Source: an uncultured Lachnospiraceae bacterium
GTDB lineage: Bacteria; Bacillota; Clostridia; Lachnospirales; Lachnospiraceae
Reading direction: 5' to 3'
DNA length: 64,000 nucleotides
Assembly: GCA_947625775.1 (NCBI GenBank)
Contig: CANQPM010000007.1
Coordinates: 1-64,000 of the forward strand
Shown: positions 42,225-50,658 of the stretch, piece by piece
Position numbering within the stretch: position 1 is the first letter of the stretch
How the letters are laid out: the number at the start of each line of letters is the position of its first letter
Program-made: the position numbers and the translations under genes
The notes under the pieces: generated by a model
The model's database searches: none
What the model was told of the DNA's origin: nothing
Seen by the model: the letters and a program-made list of their open reading frames with translations, nothing else

Positions 42225-42530
42225 ATGAATAAAAAGATAAAAACCGAGGCGGTGGACCATCTTATAGATGCGCTTTTGTGTCTGGAAACACGCGAGGAGG
42301 GCTATAGCCTGCTTGAAGATTTATGCACGGTAAACGAGCTTTTATCGCTTTCACAGCGCTTTGAGGTTGCTACAATGCTCCATAACCACAATACATACAT
42401 GGAAATAGCCGACAAAACAGGCGCGTCAACCGCCACAATAAGCCGCGTCAACCGTTCGCTGAATTACGGCTGCGACGGATATGAGCTTATATTTGACAGG
42501 CTCAGGCAAAAAAATGACGAAAAAAAATAA
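42225..42530 (+). CDS. yerC: TrpR-family protein YerC/YecD
   Basis: A 101-residue DNA-binding protein of the Trp-repressor fold. Residues 30-60 give the first helices (DLCTVNELLSLSQRFEVATM), and the HTH is YMEIADKTGASTATISRV at 58-75, followed by NRSLNYGCDGY, the family end. The length matches YerC/YecD of Firmicutes. ATG follows GGAGGATTAGCC. Target and ligand are not established; family members lack the tryptophan-site logic of true TrpR. The palindrome at 42154 is a candidate binding site. Convergent with the M23-like gene through a shared hairpin. Confidence 0.94.
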   Translation: MNKKIKTEAVDHLIDALLCLETREEGYSLLEDLCTVNELLSLSQRFEVATMLHNHNTYMEIADKTGASTATISRVNRSLNYGCDGYELIFDRLRQKNDEKK

Positions 42531-42556
42531 ACGGGCAGGCGCTGCGCCTTACCCGT
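42523..42556 (-). terminator. Terminator of the dapA operon, overlapping the last stop codon
   Basis: Minus strand ACGGGTAAGGCGC pairs with GCGCCTGCCCGT and is followed by TTATTTTTTTTCG. The stop codon at 42549 lies inside the stem. Confidence 0.85.
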
Positions 42557-43196
42557 CTATAGCCATAAGCTCCATAGGATCAATATATTCCCCATCTTTT
42601 GAAATCTGGTAGCCAAGCTGCTCGCTTCCCGCGCCTGTCTCAAACAACTCCGTCTGGTTTGTAACCTCTGCGCCCTCGCTTACCTTTGGTTCAGCAGCGC
42701 TTCTGTATATTGAGCGGTATCCATTTCCGTGATCTATCGTTATTGTATGCCCGCCTGTTTCGTCTGCTGCTATTGATGCAACAGTTCCATTTGCCGCCGC
42801 CACCACGCTTGTCCCCTGCTGCGCCTGAAAATACGCTATCGGATTGCCATCAAGCTCCGTGACAGTATCATTGTATGATGCCGTTCCTTTTATCGGATAT
42901 CCTGTAGGCACATAGCTCTGCGCTATCTGCGCCTCCCGTTCCTCCTCCTTCTGCACCTTGTCATTCACAGTATCGCTCAAAATCTCTACCTTATTTTGAA
43001 GCTCATCATTCTCCTTTACAAGATTGTTGGTGGTTTCCCTCAAATCACTGAGCTGCGACGTCAGCGACTCCACCGTCAGATTCGCAATTTTGAGATTGTT
43101 TATCATAACCACAAGCCATATGATTATTATAGCCTCGACTGCCGCCAGGCTTCCGTATATAATCAGCCTTTTATTTTTCTCAAACAGCTGCTTCAT
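42549..43196 (-). CDS. Membrane protein with degenerate M23/LytM domain
   Basis: A 215-residue protein. The ATG at 43196 (MKQLFEKNKRLIIYG) is chosen because AAGGG, overlapping the hisA stop, lies right before it; longer starts are inside hisA. A membrane helix spans 11-33 (LIIYGSLAAVEAIIIIWLVV), a coiled coil 40-90, and then an M23-like domain (GTSVVAAANGTVASIAADE, TITIDHGNGYRSIYR). The metal ligands of active M23 peptidases are missing: no HxxxD at the domain start, YRSA in place of the YAHL type, and LGYQI in place of the final HxH. It is therefore a non-catalytic LytM fold, as in SpoIIQ or EnvC-like scaffold proteins. Last gene of the dap-his operon, 7 bp after hisA. Confidence 0.85.
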   Translation of the reverse strand: MKQLFEKNKRLIIYGSLAAVEAIIIIWLVVMINNLKIANLTVESLTSQLSDLRETTNNLVKENDELQNKVEILSDTVNDKVQKEEEREAQIAQSYVPTGYPIKGTASYNDTVTELDGNPIAYFQAQQGTSVVAAANGTVASIAADETGGHTITIDHGNGYRSIYRSAAEPKVSEGAEVTNQTELFETGAGSEQLGYQISKDGEYIDPMELMAIDG

Positions 43197-43203
43197 AATA
43201 CCC

Positions 43204-44001
43204 TTATCCAAGTCCATGTACCCCCTGCTGAAAACATTCCAATACTTTTTCAAATGAAAGCGCGCCGCCGAAAATGTCAAGCGCGCTCCCTATCGTAACG
43301 TCAAGCCTGCCATTGCCAAGACTTCCAAGCAGGCTGATATCCTCATAGCTGTGAACTCCCCCCGCGTATGTGACCGCAAGGCTGCCGTTCCATCTGCCAA
43401 GCTGGCGTACCAAAGCCTGCTCTATTCCCTGCCCTTTGCCCTCCACGTCAACGGCATGGATAAGAAACTCATCACAGTACCCGCTGAGCATGTCAAGAAG
43501 CCTGCTGCTTATCTCCTCGTCAGTAAATTTCTGCCATCTGTCCGTCACAATGTAATATCTGCCGTCTCTTTCACGGCAGCTCAAATCAAGCACCAAACGC
43601 TCTTTGCCAGCCGCCCTGCATATGCGCTCGAGATTATCCATATTTATACGCCCGTCTTTAAACACATACGACGTGACGATGACATGCGATGCGCCCGCGT
43701 CAAGGTAATCGCACGCATTCTTGTCATTTATGCCCCCGCCAATCTGCAGCCCGCCTTTATACGCGGCAAGCGCGCTTAAAGCCTGCTTTCTTGTCGCTTC
43801 ATAGTACGGGCTCGCGGCAGGATTTAAAAGGATAATATGCCCTCCGCTAAGCCCTTTTTCCTTATAAAGCTCTGCATAATAGTCCGCGCCGCGCTCCGCG
43901 ATAAAATTTTCGTCCGCCCTGTCGCCGCTGTCCTTAAGCGAGCCGCCTACAATCTGCTTAACTTGTCCATTGTGAATATCTATGCATGGTCTGAATTTCA
44001 T
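43204..44001 (-). CDS. hisA: HisA, eukaryotic HIS6-type ProFAR isomerase
   Basis: A 265-residue (beta/alpha)8 enzyme converting ProFAR to PRFAR in histidine synthesis. It belongs to the form found in fungi and plants: it begins MKFRPCIDIHNGQVKQIVGG, then HIILLNPAASPYYEATRKQA and GGLQIGGGIND, with IHAVDVEGKGQGIEQALVRQ and VTYAGGVHSYEDI in the second half. Canonical bacterial HisA has a different start. No other his gene is adjacent; it is placed between dapB (20 bp upstream) and an M23-like gene. The operon position puts it under the dapA lysine riboswitch. ATG at 44001 in a short spacer. Confidence 0.92.
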   Translation of the reverse strand: MKFRPCIDIHNGQVKQIVGGSLKDSGDRADENFIAERGADYYAELYKEKGLSGGHIILLNPAASPYYEATRKQALSALAAYKGGLQIGGGINDKNACDYLDAGASHVIVTSYVFKDGRINMDNLERICRAAGKERLVLDLSCRERDGRYYIVTDRWQKFTDEEISSRLLDMLSGYCDEFLIHAVDVEGKGQGIEQALVRQLGRWNGSLAVTYAGGVHSYEDISLLGSLGNGRLDVTIGSALDIFGGALSFEKVLECFQQGVHGLG

Positions 44002-44021
44002 CGCTTTATTTATTCCCGCCT

Positions 44022-44786
44022 TCAGTCCTTCTCCAAGATTACGTCCTTCATATCGTATCTGCCCGCGCTCTTTCCCTTGAGGAATTTCGCCGCCTGCACA
44101 GCGCCCTTGGCAAATACCGCCTTTGAGTACGCCCTGTGCGAGAATGTGATAACCTCGTCATTTCCCGCGAAAATTATGTCATGGTCGCCCACAATAGTAC
44201 CGCCCCTGACCGCGCTTATGCCTATCTCCTTGCTGTCACGCTTCTTGCGCACCTGACTTCTGTCGTAAACATATTCATAGGAATTGTCAAACTCCTCGTT
44301 TATCGCGTCAGCAAGCGCAAGCGCCGTGCCGCTCGGAGCGTCAACCTTTAAATTGTGGTGCTTTTCCACTATCTCAATGTCAAAGCCCGCGGGAGCAAGT
44401 ATTCCCGCCGCCTCCTTTAACAGCTTAAACAGCATATTTATGCCGAGCGACATATTCGCGGATTTAAGCACCGCCACCTTTTTTGAAGCCTCCTCAACCT
44501 TTGCAAGCTGCGCCTCCGACAAACCCGTAGTACATAAAACGCATGGGAGCTGCCTTTCCACGCAAAAGTCAAGCAGCGCGTCAACCGCGGACGCCGCGCA
44601 GAAATCTATCACCACGTCCGCAGCTGCATCACACTTTGAAATATCCGTAAATACCGGATATGTATTTTTGATATGGTCTGATATGTCTATTCCCGCCACT
44701 ATCTCGATTTCACTGTCTTGGGCGATTATCTGCGTAATCATCTGTCCCATTTTCCCATTGCAGCCGTGCATTATTACTCTTGTCAT
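44022..44786 (-). CDS. dapB: 4-hydroxy-tetrahydrodipicolinate reductase
   Basis: A 254-residue NAD(P)H-dependent reductase of lysine and diaminopimelate synthesis. Residues 3-13 (VIMHGCNGKMG) are the dinucleotide-binding loop, DVVIDFCAA near 64 is the second cofactor strand, CVLCTTGLSEAQL follows, and the catalytic and substrate motif is EIVEKHHNLKVDAPSGTAL near 150-168 with the HH pair and the Lys. The start is ambiguous: GGAGG lies 3 bp before an ATG at 44795 and 12 bp before that at 44786; the latter gives the usual family start. It follows dapA by 34 bp. Confidence 0.95.
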   Translation of the reverse strand: MTRVIMHGCNGKMGQMITQIIAQDSEIEIVAGIDISDHIKNTYPVFTDISKCDAAADVVIDFCAASAVDALLDFCVERQLPCVLCTTGLSEAQLAKVEEASKKVAVLKSANMSLGINMLFKLLKEAAGILAPAGFDIEIVEKHHNLKVDAPSGTALALADAINEEFDNSYEYVYDRSQVRKKRDSKEIGISAVRGGTIVGDHDIIFAGNDEVITFSHRAYSKAVFAKGAVQAAKFLKGKSAGRYDMKDVILEKD

Positions 44787-44820
44787 ACTGTCCATATACC
44801 TCCAAACCGCTGTACTGGCA

Positions 44821-45705
44821 TTATAAAATGCCGTATGCCTTCATAGCCTTTTCAAGCTTTGCCGCATTTTCAGGCTCCATCTGCGAAAGCGGACGGCGAA
44901 GCTCGCCTGAACAAAGCCCCATAAGGCTTGCCGCCTTCTTTACGGGGATAGGATTTACCTCGCTGAAAAGCGCCCCGATAAGCTCTATCGCCCTCAGCTG
45001 CTCCCTGCGGCTCTCCTCGACCTTGCCCTTGAAAAATAAGTCGCATATGTCGTGCGTCTGCTGCGGCGCGATGTTTGAAAGCACTGATATGACACCCTTG
45101 CCACCAAGCGAAAGAATAGGCACTATCTCGTTGTCATTGCCCGAATATACGTCCACGCAGCCGTCAGCAAGCGCCTGCAGCTTAGCTACCTGAGCTATAT
45201 CGCCGCTTGCCTCCTTTATGCCGACTATGTTTTCTACCTCCCTGCAGAGCCTTACCGCCGTGGCAGGCTGGATATTGCAGCCTGTTCTGCTCGGCACGTT
45301 GTAGAGAATAATGGGCACTTTTACTGAATCAGCTATTATCTTGAAATGCTCATACAAGCCGTTCTGCGTCGCCTTATTGTAATACGGCGTCACAAGCAGA
45401 AGTCCGTCAACGCCTGCCTTCTCCGCCTCCTGCGAAAGATATACCGCCGTTTCAGTGCAGTTTGAGCCTGTGCCCGCTACTACAGGTATCCTGCCCGCCA
45501 CCTGTTTTACGCAGAAACGTATGCACTCAAGATGCTCCTCGTGCGAAAGCGTCGAAGCCTCGCCCGTCGTGCCGCACACGATAATTGCGTCTGTGTGGTT
45601 TTCAATCTGAAACTCGATAAGCTTTGCAAACTCCTCAAAATCAACCTCTCCGCTTTGTTTCATCGGCGTAATAATCGCTACGCCCGCGCCTGTAAAAATT
45701 GCCAT
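44821..45705 (-). CDS. dapA: 4-hydroxy-tetrahydrodipicolinate synthase
   Basis: A 294-residue TIM-barrel aldolase, first enzyme of the DAP/lysine branch. The start is the ATG at 45705 behind AGGAGGAGGAAATTTTT; the open frame reaches back into the riboswitch leader but is not coding there. Motifs: VDFEEFAKLIEFQIENHTDA, the substrate loop CGTTGEASTLSHEEH near 44, Tyr in LLLVTPYYNKATQ near 134, and the Schiff-base Lys in VGIKEASGDI near 162. Length and motifs are typical. First gene of the operon dapA-dapB-hisA-M23-like, regulated by the lysine riboswitch and terminator upstream. Confidence 0.97.
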   Translation of the reverse strand: MAIFTGAGVAIITPMKQSGEVDFEEFAKLIEFQIENHTDAIIVCGTTGEASTLSHEEHLECIRFCVKQVAGRIPVVAGTGSNCTETAVYLSQEAEKAGVDGLLLVTPYYNKATQNGLYEHFKIIADSVKVPIILYNVPSRTGCNIQPATAVRLCREVENIVGIKEASGDIAQVAKLQALADGCVDVYSGNDNEIVPILSLGGKGVISVLSNIAPQQTHDICDLFFKGKVEESRREQLRAIELIGALFSEVNPIPVKKAASLMGLCSGELRRPLSQMEPENAAKLEKAMKAYGIL

Positions 45706-45811
45706 AAAAATTTCCTCCTCCTGATTTATATATCTATGCCCGCCGCCATGCGCCGCATCTGCGCCGAGCGGTACAGGCTGCTGCCCTCTGGCAGCGCAAA
45801 TTTCGTAAAAC

Positions 45812-45840
45812 AAAAAACCGACCACCTCACAGACGGTCGG
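45812..45840 (-). terminator. Regulated terminator of the lysine riboswitch
   Basis: Minus strand CCGACC, loop GTCTGTGAGGT-like, GGTCGG, then TTTTTTG, between the aptamer and dapA. It is the expression platform: lysine-bound aptamer would favour it. About 105 bp of leader remain between it and dapA. Confidence 0.88.
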
Positions 45841-45898
45841 CACTATACACTGAACCCTGTCATATCCGCTGAAAAATCTCATAGAATATAACATAAAC

Positions 45899-46060
45899 GA
45901 TAGCTCTCCATCTGCTGATGACAGTTATGCGGCTATTAACCGCATCCCCAAGAGAAAACCTCCGCAAAGCCCTCTCCTTCGGCGTTCTTTCCTTTCCTTC
46001 CTCATCATTGGCGCGCGGCGCCTCGTAAAAAGTAATAATAAAAAACGCAGCCTCTATCCG
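45899..46060 (-). promoter_or_regulatory. Lysine riboswitch (L-box) of dapA
   Basis: Minus-strand leader with the L-box landmarks in order: GGATAGAGGCTGCG at the 5' end, a region with GAAGGAAAGGAAAGAACGCC and GAAGGAGAGGGC, the CTGTCATCAGCAGATGG part, and the closing GAGAGCTATC, whose CTATC pairs with GATAG at the 5' end. It fits the five-helix lysine aptamer in size (about 160 nt). It is followed by a terminator and dapA. Confidence 0.92.
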
Positions 46061-46082
46061 TTTCTTTATTTTATGATATTAT

Positions 46083-46112
46083 ATTATATACTGTCAGTAC
46101 ATATAATGTCAA
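46083..46112 (-). promoter_or_regulatory. Promoter of the dapA operon
   Basis: Minus strand TTGACA (46107-46112), 18 bp, TATAAT (46083-46088), about 16 bp before the first helix of the riboswitch. Confidence 0.82.
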
Positions 46113-46176
46113 TGGAAAATTTTTGTCGCGCACAGCCAGCGCGCGCGGCGTTGAAACCAGACAAAAAACATAACAC

Positions 46177-46205
46177 AAAAAGCGCCGCACAGCGCAGCGC
46201 TTTTT
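46177..46205 (-). terminator. Terminator of the corrinoid adenosyltransferase gene
   Basis: AAAAAGCGC and GCGCTTTTT, 9-bp stem with an inner CGC/GCG, 7 bp past the stop codon at 46212; works on the minus strand. Confidence 0.82.
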
Positions 46206-46211
46206 ATCATT

Positions 46212-46709
46212 TCAATCACCGAAAATTTTATAATTGACTGCCTCAATCTGATAAATCTCGTCGGCAATCTGACATACCTCATTGCTCAGGTGTCTGCCTG
46301 TCATTATGATACTCACATCATCTGACTTGGCATCAATAATATGCCTTAAATCCTCCATAGTGATAATGCCGTTGTCTATAAGGCCGAGCACCTCGTCAAG
46401 TATCAGAAGACTGCACTCACCAGTGGCTAAAACCTTTTTTGCAAAATTTAAGCCGTTTTTGATATTCTGGATTTCCTCCTGTTTACGCTCATCTGAGAGC
46501 TGGGAAAACTCCTCCTCGCTTTTTTCAAAACGGAAAATTTTTATCTCGGGCTCAAGCCGTTTTAAAAATTCTTCATTCTGGTTTCTCTTGAGGAAATTTA
46601 TTATCACGACGCTTTTCCCCGCTGACGCGAGCTGTATCGCCCTGCCCATCGCCGCCGCGGACTTGCCGTGCCCGTCACCTCCGTAAACCTGTATTAATCC
46701 CTTTTCCAT
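46212..46709 (-). CDS. Cob(I)yrinic acid a,c-diamide adenosyltransferase-like (CobA/CobO/BtuR)
   Basis: A 165-residue P-loop protein. Residues 8-19 (VYGGDGHGKSAA) are the P-loop of the CobA/CobO family, which usually reads YTGDGKGKT; here Ser replaces the Thr and His replaces the Lys before the final GK. The family pattern continues: VVIINFLKRNQNEEFLK, SLLILDEVLGLIDNGI and the conserved TGRHLSNEV near 140. The enzyme attaches the adenosyl group to cobalamin precursors. The protein is a little shorter than E. coli BtuR. No other cobalamin gene is near. The function is likely but the P-loop change is worth noting. Confidence 0.82.
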   Translation of the reverse strand: MEKGLIQVYGGDGHGKSAAAMGRAIQLASAGKSVVIINFLKRNQNEEFLKRLEPEIKIFRFEKSEEEFSQLSDERKQEEIQNIKNGLNFAKKVLATGECSLLILDEVLGLIDNGIITMEDLRHIIDAKSDDVSIIMTGRHLSNEVCQIADEIYQIEAVNYKIFGD

Positions 46710-46797
46710 ATGTTAATGTCCTATACCTTTCTGTTTTGAGACGGTTATCTCCGTATGCAAAACATAATAGCACACTACAACGGAATTTGCAACATTT

Positions 46798-47463
46798 TTA
46801 AAATTCGCCCGCGCTACTATCGCTGCTGTCCTCATTGCTGCCGGGAATTTCAAGCTTGCTTACTGAAACCTCGTAGGCAATCCTCTTTTCAAAATCCTCC
46901 TCAGATATTTTTTTCATGTACTCCCTTGACTGGATGCGCCCCCATACAAGGCATCTCTCGCCTATGTTGAAATTGGCGGCATAGCGGGCGTTGCGCCCCC
47001 AGCATATGCAGGGAATGTAGTCCGACTTTCCATAAGGGCGGTTCACTGCAAGCAGCAGATCCGCAATCTCGCGTCCAAGCGGTGTCTTGCGGTACACGGG
47101 CGCCTTGCATACGAAGCCGTCAAGGAAAATCTGGTTTGTCTTTATGTTCTCGTTTATCTCCTCAACAAACTCAATCTCGCGGGCAAAAACGGATAAGACA
47201 AGCTTATTCTTATGCTCCTCGTGCCTGTTGTAAGAGCGGAACTGTCCGTTTACGACTACCATAGCTCCTCTGTGGTCCTCGCTCACGTCGAGCAGGCGTT
47301 CAGAAACCATCACGGGAATAATATCCATAGATTCAGAGAGACGCGCTACCTGAATGTCTACCATATAAAAGCCTTCGCCGTAGATTTCGTGGCTGAACGT
47401 AAATTCGCTGACCACTTCGCCCATAACCGTCACCTGGTTGTTTTCAATTACCTTATCTGTCAT
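46798..47463 (-). CDS. Single-stranded DNA-binding-like protein with two OB folds
   Basis: A 221-residue protein made of two OB-fold repeats. The first is at about 8-95 (NQVTVMGEVVSEFTFSHEIY, MVVVNGQFRSYNRH) and the second at 108-205 (IFLDGFVCKAPVYRKTPLGR, IADLLLAVNRP, CICWGRNARYAANFNIGERC, LVWGRIQSREY). The second repeat is a clear SSB domain, the first is diverged. This two-domain arrangement is found in Clostridia in addition to the main ssb gene. The tail is acidic Ser/Asp-rich, but lacks the DDDIPF-type end of the replication SSB (it ends DSSAGEF). Likely a secondary SSB. ATG at 47463 follows AAGGGAGAA. Confidence 0.85.
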   Translation of the reverse strand: MTDKVIENNQVTVMGEVVSEFTFSHEIYGEGFYMVDIQVARLSESMDIIPVMVSERLLDVSEDHRGAMVVVNGQFRSYNRHEEHKNKLVLSVFAREIEFVEEINENIKTNQIFLDGFVCKAPVYRKTPLGREIADLLLAVNRPYGKSDYIPCICWGRNARYAANFNIGERCLVWGRIQSREYMKKISEEDFEKRIAYEVSVSKLEIPGSNEDSSDSSAGEF

Positions 47464-47669
47464 AATATGTTCTCCCTTCTTTACTAAAAGAATTTTTATT
47501 TTGGTATGTATTATAAATATATTCCCAATATTTTCCTTTATTCGTAAATTTTGCCATTTCCTATATATAATTTATCGCAAAAAACACGTCTTTGTCAAAC
47601 TTTACAACAAAATTCAAATAATTGCAACCATTTTCTACATTTTCCTTGATTTTATATTAAATTTTTGAG

Positions 47670-47698
47670 TTGCAAAACGGCAGGTTTGGTGATATAGT
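47670..47698 (+). promoter_or_regulatory. Promoter of typA
   Basis: TTGCAA (47670-47675), 17 bp, TATAGT (47693-47698). The remainder of 47464-47805 is AT-rich with no other feature that I can see. Confidence 0.6.
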
Positions 47699-47805
47699 TT
47701 GTAAAGTGACGTTTTTTCGCAGTTTCTTATTATAAGTATAACTTTATATAATTCAATATGTCAATATAATATCAATGCGCTTTAAAACGCGGAAATGGAG
47801 ATTTT

Positions 47806-49635
47806 ATGAAGCAGAAAAGAGAAGATGTAAGGAACGTGGCAATTATCGCCCACGTTGACCACGGCAAGACCACGCTTGTTGACGGGCTTTTAAAGCAGAG
47901 CGGCGTTTTCCGTGAAAATCAGGAGGTTGCCGAGCGCGTGATGGACTCAAACGACATCGAGCGTGAGCGTGGCATTACCATACTGTCAAAAAATACGGCA
48001 GTCACATATAAAAATACGAAAATAAACATCATAGACACACCAGGACACGCCGATTTCGGCGGCGAGGTAGAGCGTGTGCTCAAAATGGTAAACGGCGTTA
48101 TCCTTGTGGTTGACGCGTTTGAGGGCGCTATGCCGCAGACTAAATTCGTGCTTAAAAAGGCGCTGGAGCTTAAGCTTCCCGTCATTGTCTGCATAAACAA
48201 GATTGACCGTCCCGAGGCGAGGGCTGCCGAGGTGGTTGACGAGGTGCTGGAGCTGTTTCTCGAGCTTGACGCTGACGATTCGCAGCTTGACTGTCCTTTT
48301 GTGTACGCCTCAGCAAAAGCGGGCACGGCTTCGCTTGAAGATGACGGACAGGGCGTCGATATGACTCCTCTGTTTGAGACTATCCTTAATTATATTCCCG
48401 CACCCGAGGGCGATCCCGACGCGGGTACGCAGGTGCTTATCAGCACTATCGATTACAATGAATATGTAGGACGCATCGGCGTGGGCAAGGTTGACAACGG
48501 CACTGTCAAGGTCAATCAGGAGGTTGTCATCTGCAACCATCACGATCCAGACAAGCAGAAAAAGGTCAAGGTAAGCAAGCTTTACGAATTTGACGGCTTA
48601 AACAAGGTGGAGGTCAAGGAAGCGGGCATAGGCTCTATAGTGGCTATTTCAGGCATCGCAGATATCCATATCGGCGATACGCTCTGCTCTCCCGACGACA
48701 TCTGCCCTATTCCTTTCCAGAAAATAAGCGAGCCTACTATTGCAATGCAGTTTATGGTAAACGATTCTCCGCTTGCAGGACAGGAGGGCAAGTACGTCAC
48801 CAGCCGCCACATACGCGAAAGGCTTTTCAGAGAGCTTAACACCGACGTATCGCTGCGCGTGGAGGACACGGAAAGCACGGATTGTTTTAAGGTATCGGGA
48901 CGCGGCGAGCTGCACTTGTCCGTGTTAATAGAAAATATGCGCCGCGAGGGCTACGAATTTGCCGTGAGCAAGGCTGAGGTGCTTTACAAGACTGATGAAA
49001 ACGGCAAACAGCTTGAGCCTATGGAGATTGCATATATTGATGTTCCCGAGGAGTATTCGGGCATTGTCATTGAAAAGCTAAGCCAGAGGAAGGGCGAGCT
49101 GCGCAATATGGGCAAGGCAAGCGGCGGATATGCGCGCCTTGAGTTTTCAATCCCCTCCCGCGGGCTTATCGGCTACCGCGGCGAATTTATGACCGACACA
49201 AAAGGCAACGGCATCATAAACACTATTTTTGACGGCTACGGTCCGTACAAGGGCGACATCCAGTACCGCAAGCAGGGCTCGCTTATAGCGTTTGAAGCGG
49301 GCGAGGCCATCACCTACGGACTTTACAATGCGCAGGAGCGCGGCACGCTGTTTATCAGCCCCGGGGAAAAGGTTTATTCAGGAATGGTTGTCGGCCAGAA
49401 CGGCAAGGGCGAGGACATCGAGATTAATGTATGCAAGAAAAAGCAGCTCACAAATACGCGCTCATCAAGCGCTGACGAGGCGCTAAGGCTTACTCCGCCC
49501 AAGATTTTGAGCTTAGAGCAGGCGCTTGACTTTATCGACTCCGACGAGCTTCTCGAGGTCACGCCTGAAAATCTGAGGATAAGGAAAAAAATACTTGATC
49601 CGACGCTCAGGAAAAGGGCATCTTTTAAGAAATAG
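47806..49635 (+). CDS. typA: GTP-binding protein TypA/BipA
   Basis: A 609-residue translational GTPase related to EF-G. G1 is AHVDHGKT near residue 15, switch I ERERGITI near 46, G3 [11 protein letters not shown] near 72, G4 NKIDRPEA near 128. The EF-G-like domains follow and the BipA-specific C-terminal domain shows [19 protein letters not shown] near 448 and [17 protein letters not shown] near 545. It acts on the ribosome, with roles in assembly at low temperature and stress. ATG follows GGAGATTTT. Single gene with a strong terminator. Confidence 0.97.
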   Translation: MKQKREDVRNVAIIAHVDHGKTTLVDGLLKQSGVFRENQEVAERVMDSNDIERERGITILSKNTAVTYKNTKINIIDTPGHADFGGEVERVLKMVNGVILVVDAFEGAMPQTKFVLKKALELKLPVIVCINKIDRPEARAAEVVDEVLELFLELDADDSQLDCPFVYASAKAGTASLEDDGQGVDMTPLFETILNYIPAPEGDPDAGTQVLISTIDYNEYVGRIGVGKVDNGTVKVNQEVVICNHHDPDKQKKVKVSKLYEFDGLNKVEVKEAGIGSIVAISGIADIHIGDTLCSPDDICPIPFQKISEPTIAMQFMVNDSPLAGQEGKYVTSRHIRERLFRELNTDVSLRVEDTESTDCFKVSGRGELHLSVLIENMRREGYEFAVSKAEVLYKTDENGKQLEPMEIAYIDVPEEYSGIVIEKLSQRKGELRNMGKASGGYARLEFSIPSRGLIGYRGEFMTDTKGNGIINTIFDGYGPYKGDIQYRKQGSLIAFEAGEAITYGLYNAQERGTLFISPGEKVYSGMVVGQNGKGEDIEINVCKKKQLTNTRSSSADEALRLTPPKILSLEQALDFIDSDELLEVTPENLRIRKKILDPTLRKRASFKK

Positions 49636-49642
49636 ATACTGC

Positions 49643-49679
49643 AAAAAAGAAAGGACTGTCCGCCAGCCCTTTCTTTTTT
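49643..49679. terminator. Shared terminator of typA and the flagellin gene
   Basis: AAAAAAGAAAGG and CCTTTCTTTTTT pair with an inner CTG/CAG; works in both directions for convergent genes. Confidence 0.9.
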
Positions 49680-49681
49680 TA

Positions 49682-50443
49682 TTACATCATTATGCCCATA
49701 ATCTTCATTTTCTGATTTTGGTTCTGCTTCTGCAGCATCATCTCAAAATGCTCCAAAAGCTGGTTTGTCTTTAGCTTTGACGCAGCCTCCGCCATGTCTG
49801 TGTCCTCCATACGGCTTCTTGAGGCTGTCAGGTTATATGCCGCCAAATCGTTATAATTGCGCACATGCTCCAAGCCGTTTGCCGAAGCGCCCATTTTGCT
49901 CCTCGCATGGGACACCTTCTCGAGCGCGCCGCTTATGGCATCAAGGTCAAAGTCCTTTGTGACATCAAAATCCGCAATGCCAAGCGATTCAAGCGTAGTG
50001 TCCGCCATTTGAATACTCATGCCGCCGCCCCTCGGATTAGTCGCAAGCTGCATATCAGCCATGCTGCCGTCCAAAAGCTTTTTCTCGTTTAGTGACGTGT
50101 TCTGGGACATAAACTGTATATCGTCCTTGAGCTGGTCAACCTCCATCTGAACCATCTCCCTGTCCGAATCTGACAGCAGATCGTTCTGCGCGTATATGCC
50201 AAGCTCATTCATTCTCTGCAGAGAATCGCTTATACCGCTCATCGCTCCGTCTGCCACGTTTATCACGCCCGTACCCTGCCAAGCGTTCTGCGTGCCGACC
50301 TTCAAGCCGTTTTCTTCCTTTAAAACCTTCTGTATAATCGCGAAAGCAGCCGCGTTGTCTGCCGCTCTGTTGACTTTCTTGCCGCTTGAAAGCTGCGCAT
50401 ACAGATTGTGAGTGCTGTGGCTGTTAATAGCTCCTATACTCAT
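49682..50443 (-). CDS. Divergent flagellin-like protein
   Basis: A 253-residue protein. ATG 50443 (MSIGAINSHSTHNLYAQL) with AAGGG before it is used. The N-terminal flagellin domain is present: SSGKKVNRAADNAAAFAIIQ near 20-40, then NAWQGTGVINVADGAMSGIS and LQRMNELGIYAQND. The C-terminal domain is also seen (NYNDLAAYNLTASRSRMEDT, DMAEAASKLK). Two deviations: the usual INSAADDAAG becomes VNRAADNAAA, and the C-terminus is a Met/Gln-rich tail (MMLQKQNQNQKMKIMGIMM) instead of the ANQ...VLSLL end used for filament stacking and export. No other flagellar gene is adjacent. It could be a minor flagellin, a regulator or a non-filament protein; the family is firm, the role is not. Confidence 0.85.
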   Translation of the reverse strand: MSIGAINSHSTHNLYAQLSSGKKVNRAADNAAAFAIIQKVLKEENGLKVGTQNAWQGTGVINVADGAMSGISDSLQRMNELGIYAQNDLLSDSDREMVQMEVDQLKDDIQFMSQNTSLNEKKLLDGSMADMQLATNPRGGGMSIQMADTTLESLGIADFDVTKDFDLDAISGALEKVSHARSKMGASANGLEHVRNYNDLAAYNLTASRSRMEDTDMAEAASKLKTNQLLEHFEMMLQKQNQNQKMKIMGIMM

Positions 50444-50658
50444 CTGACCACTTCCCTTCATTAATTTGAATATCTTGATGATTTTTATTTATTATACAGC
50501 AAATTTCTTTTCCAAACAAGGCTTTATCTGGAAAACTTATCTAAAAATTTATAACTTCTGGTAAAAATTGTCCAAACCCCATTGCTGACGCAGAACATCA
50601 GGCACACAAAACTTCCGCCTGACAAAAGCAGAGTGGCTGCAATCCCTAAAGCGCCCTC

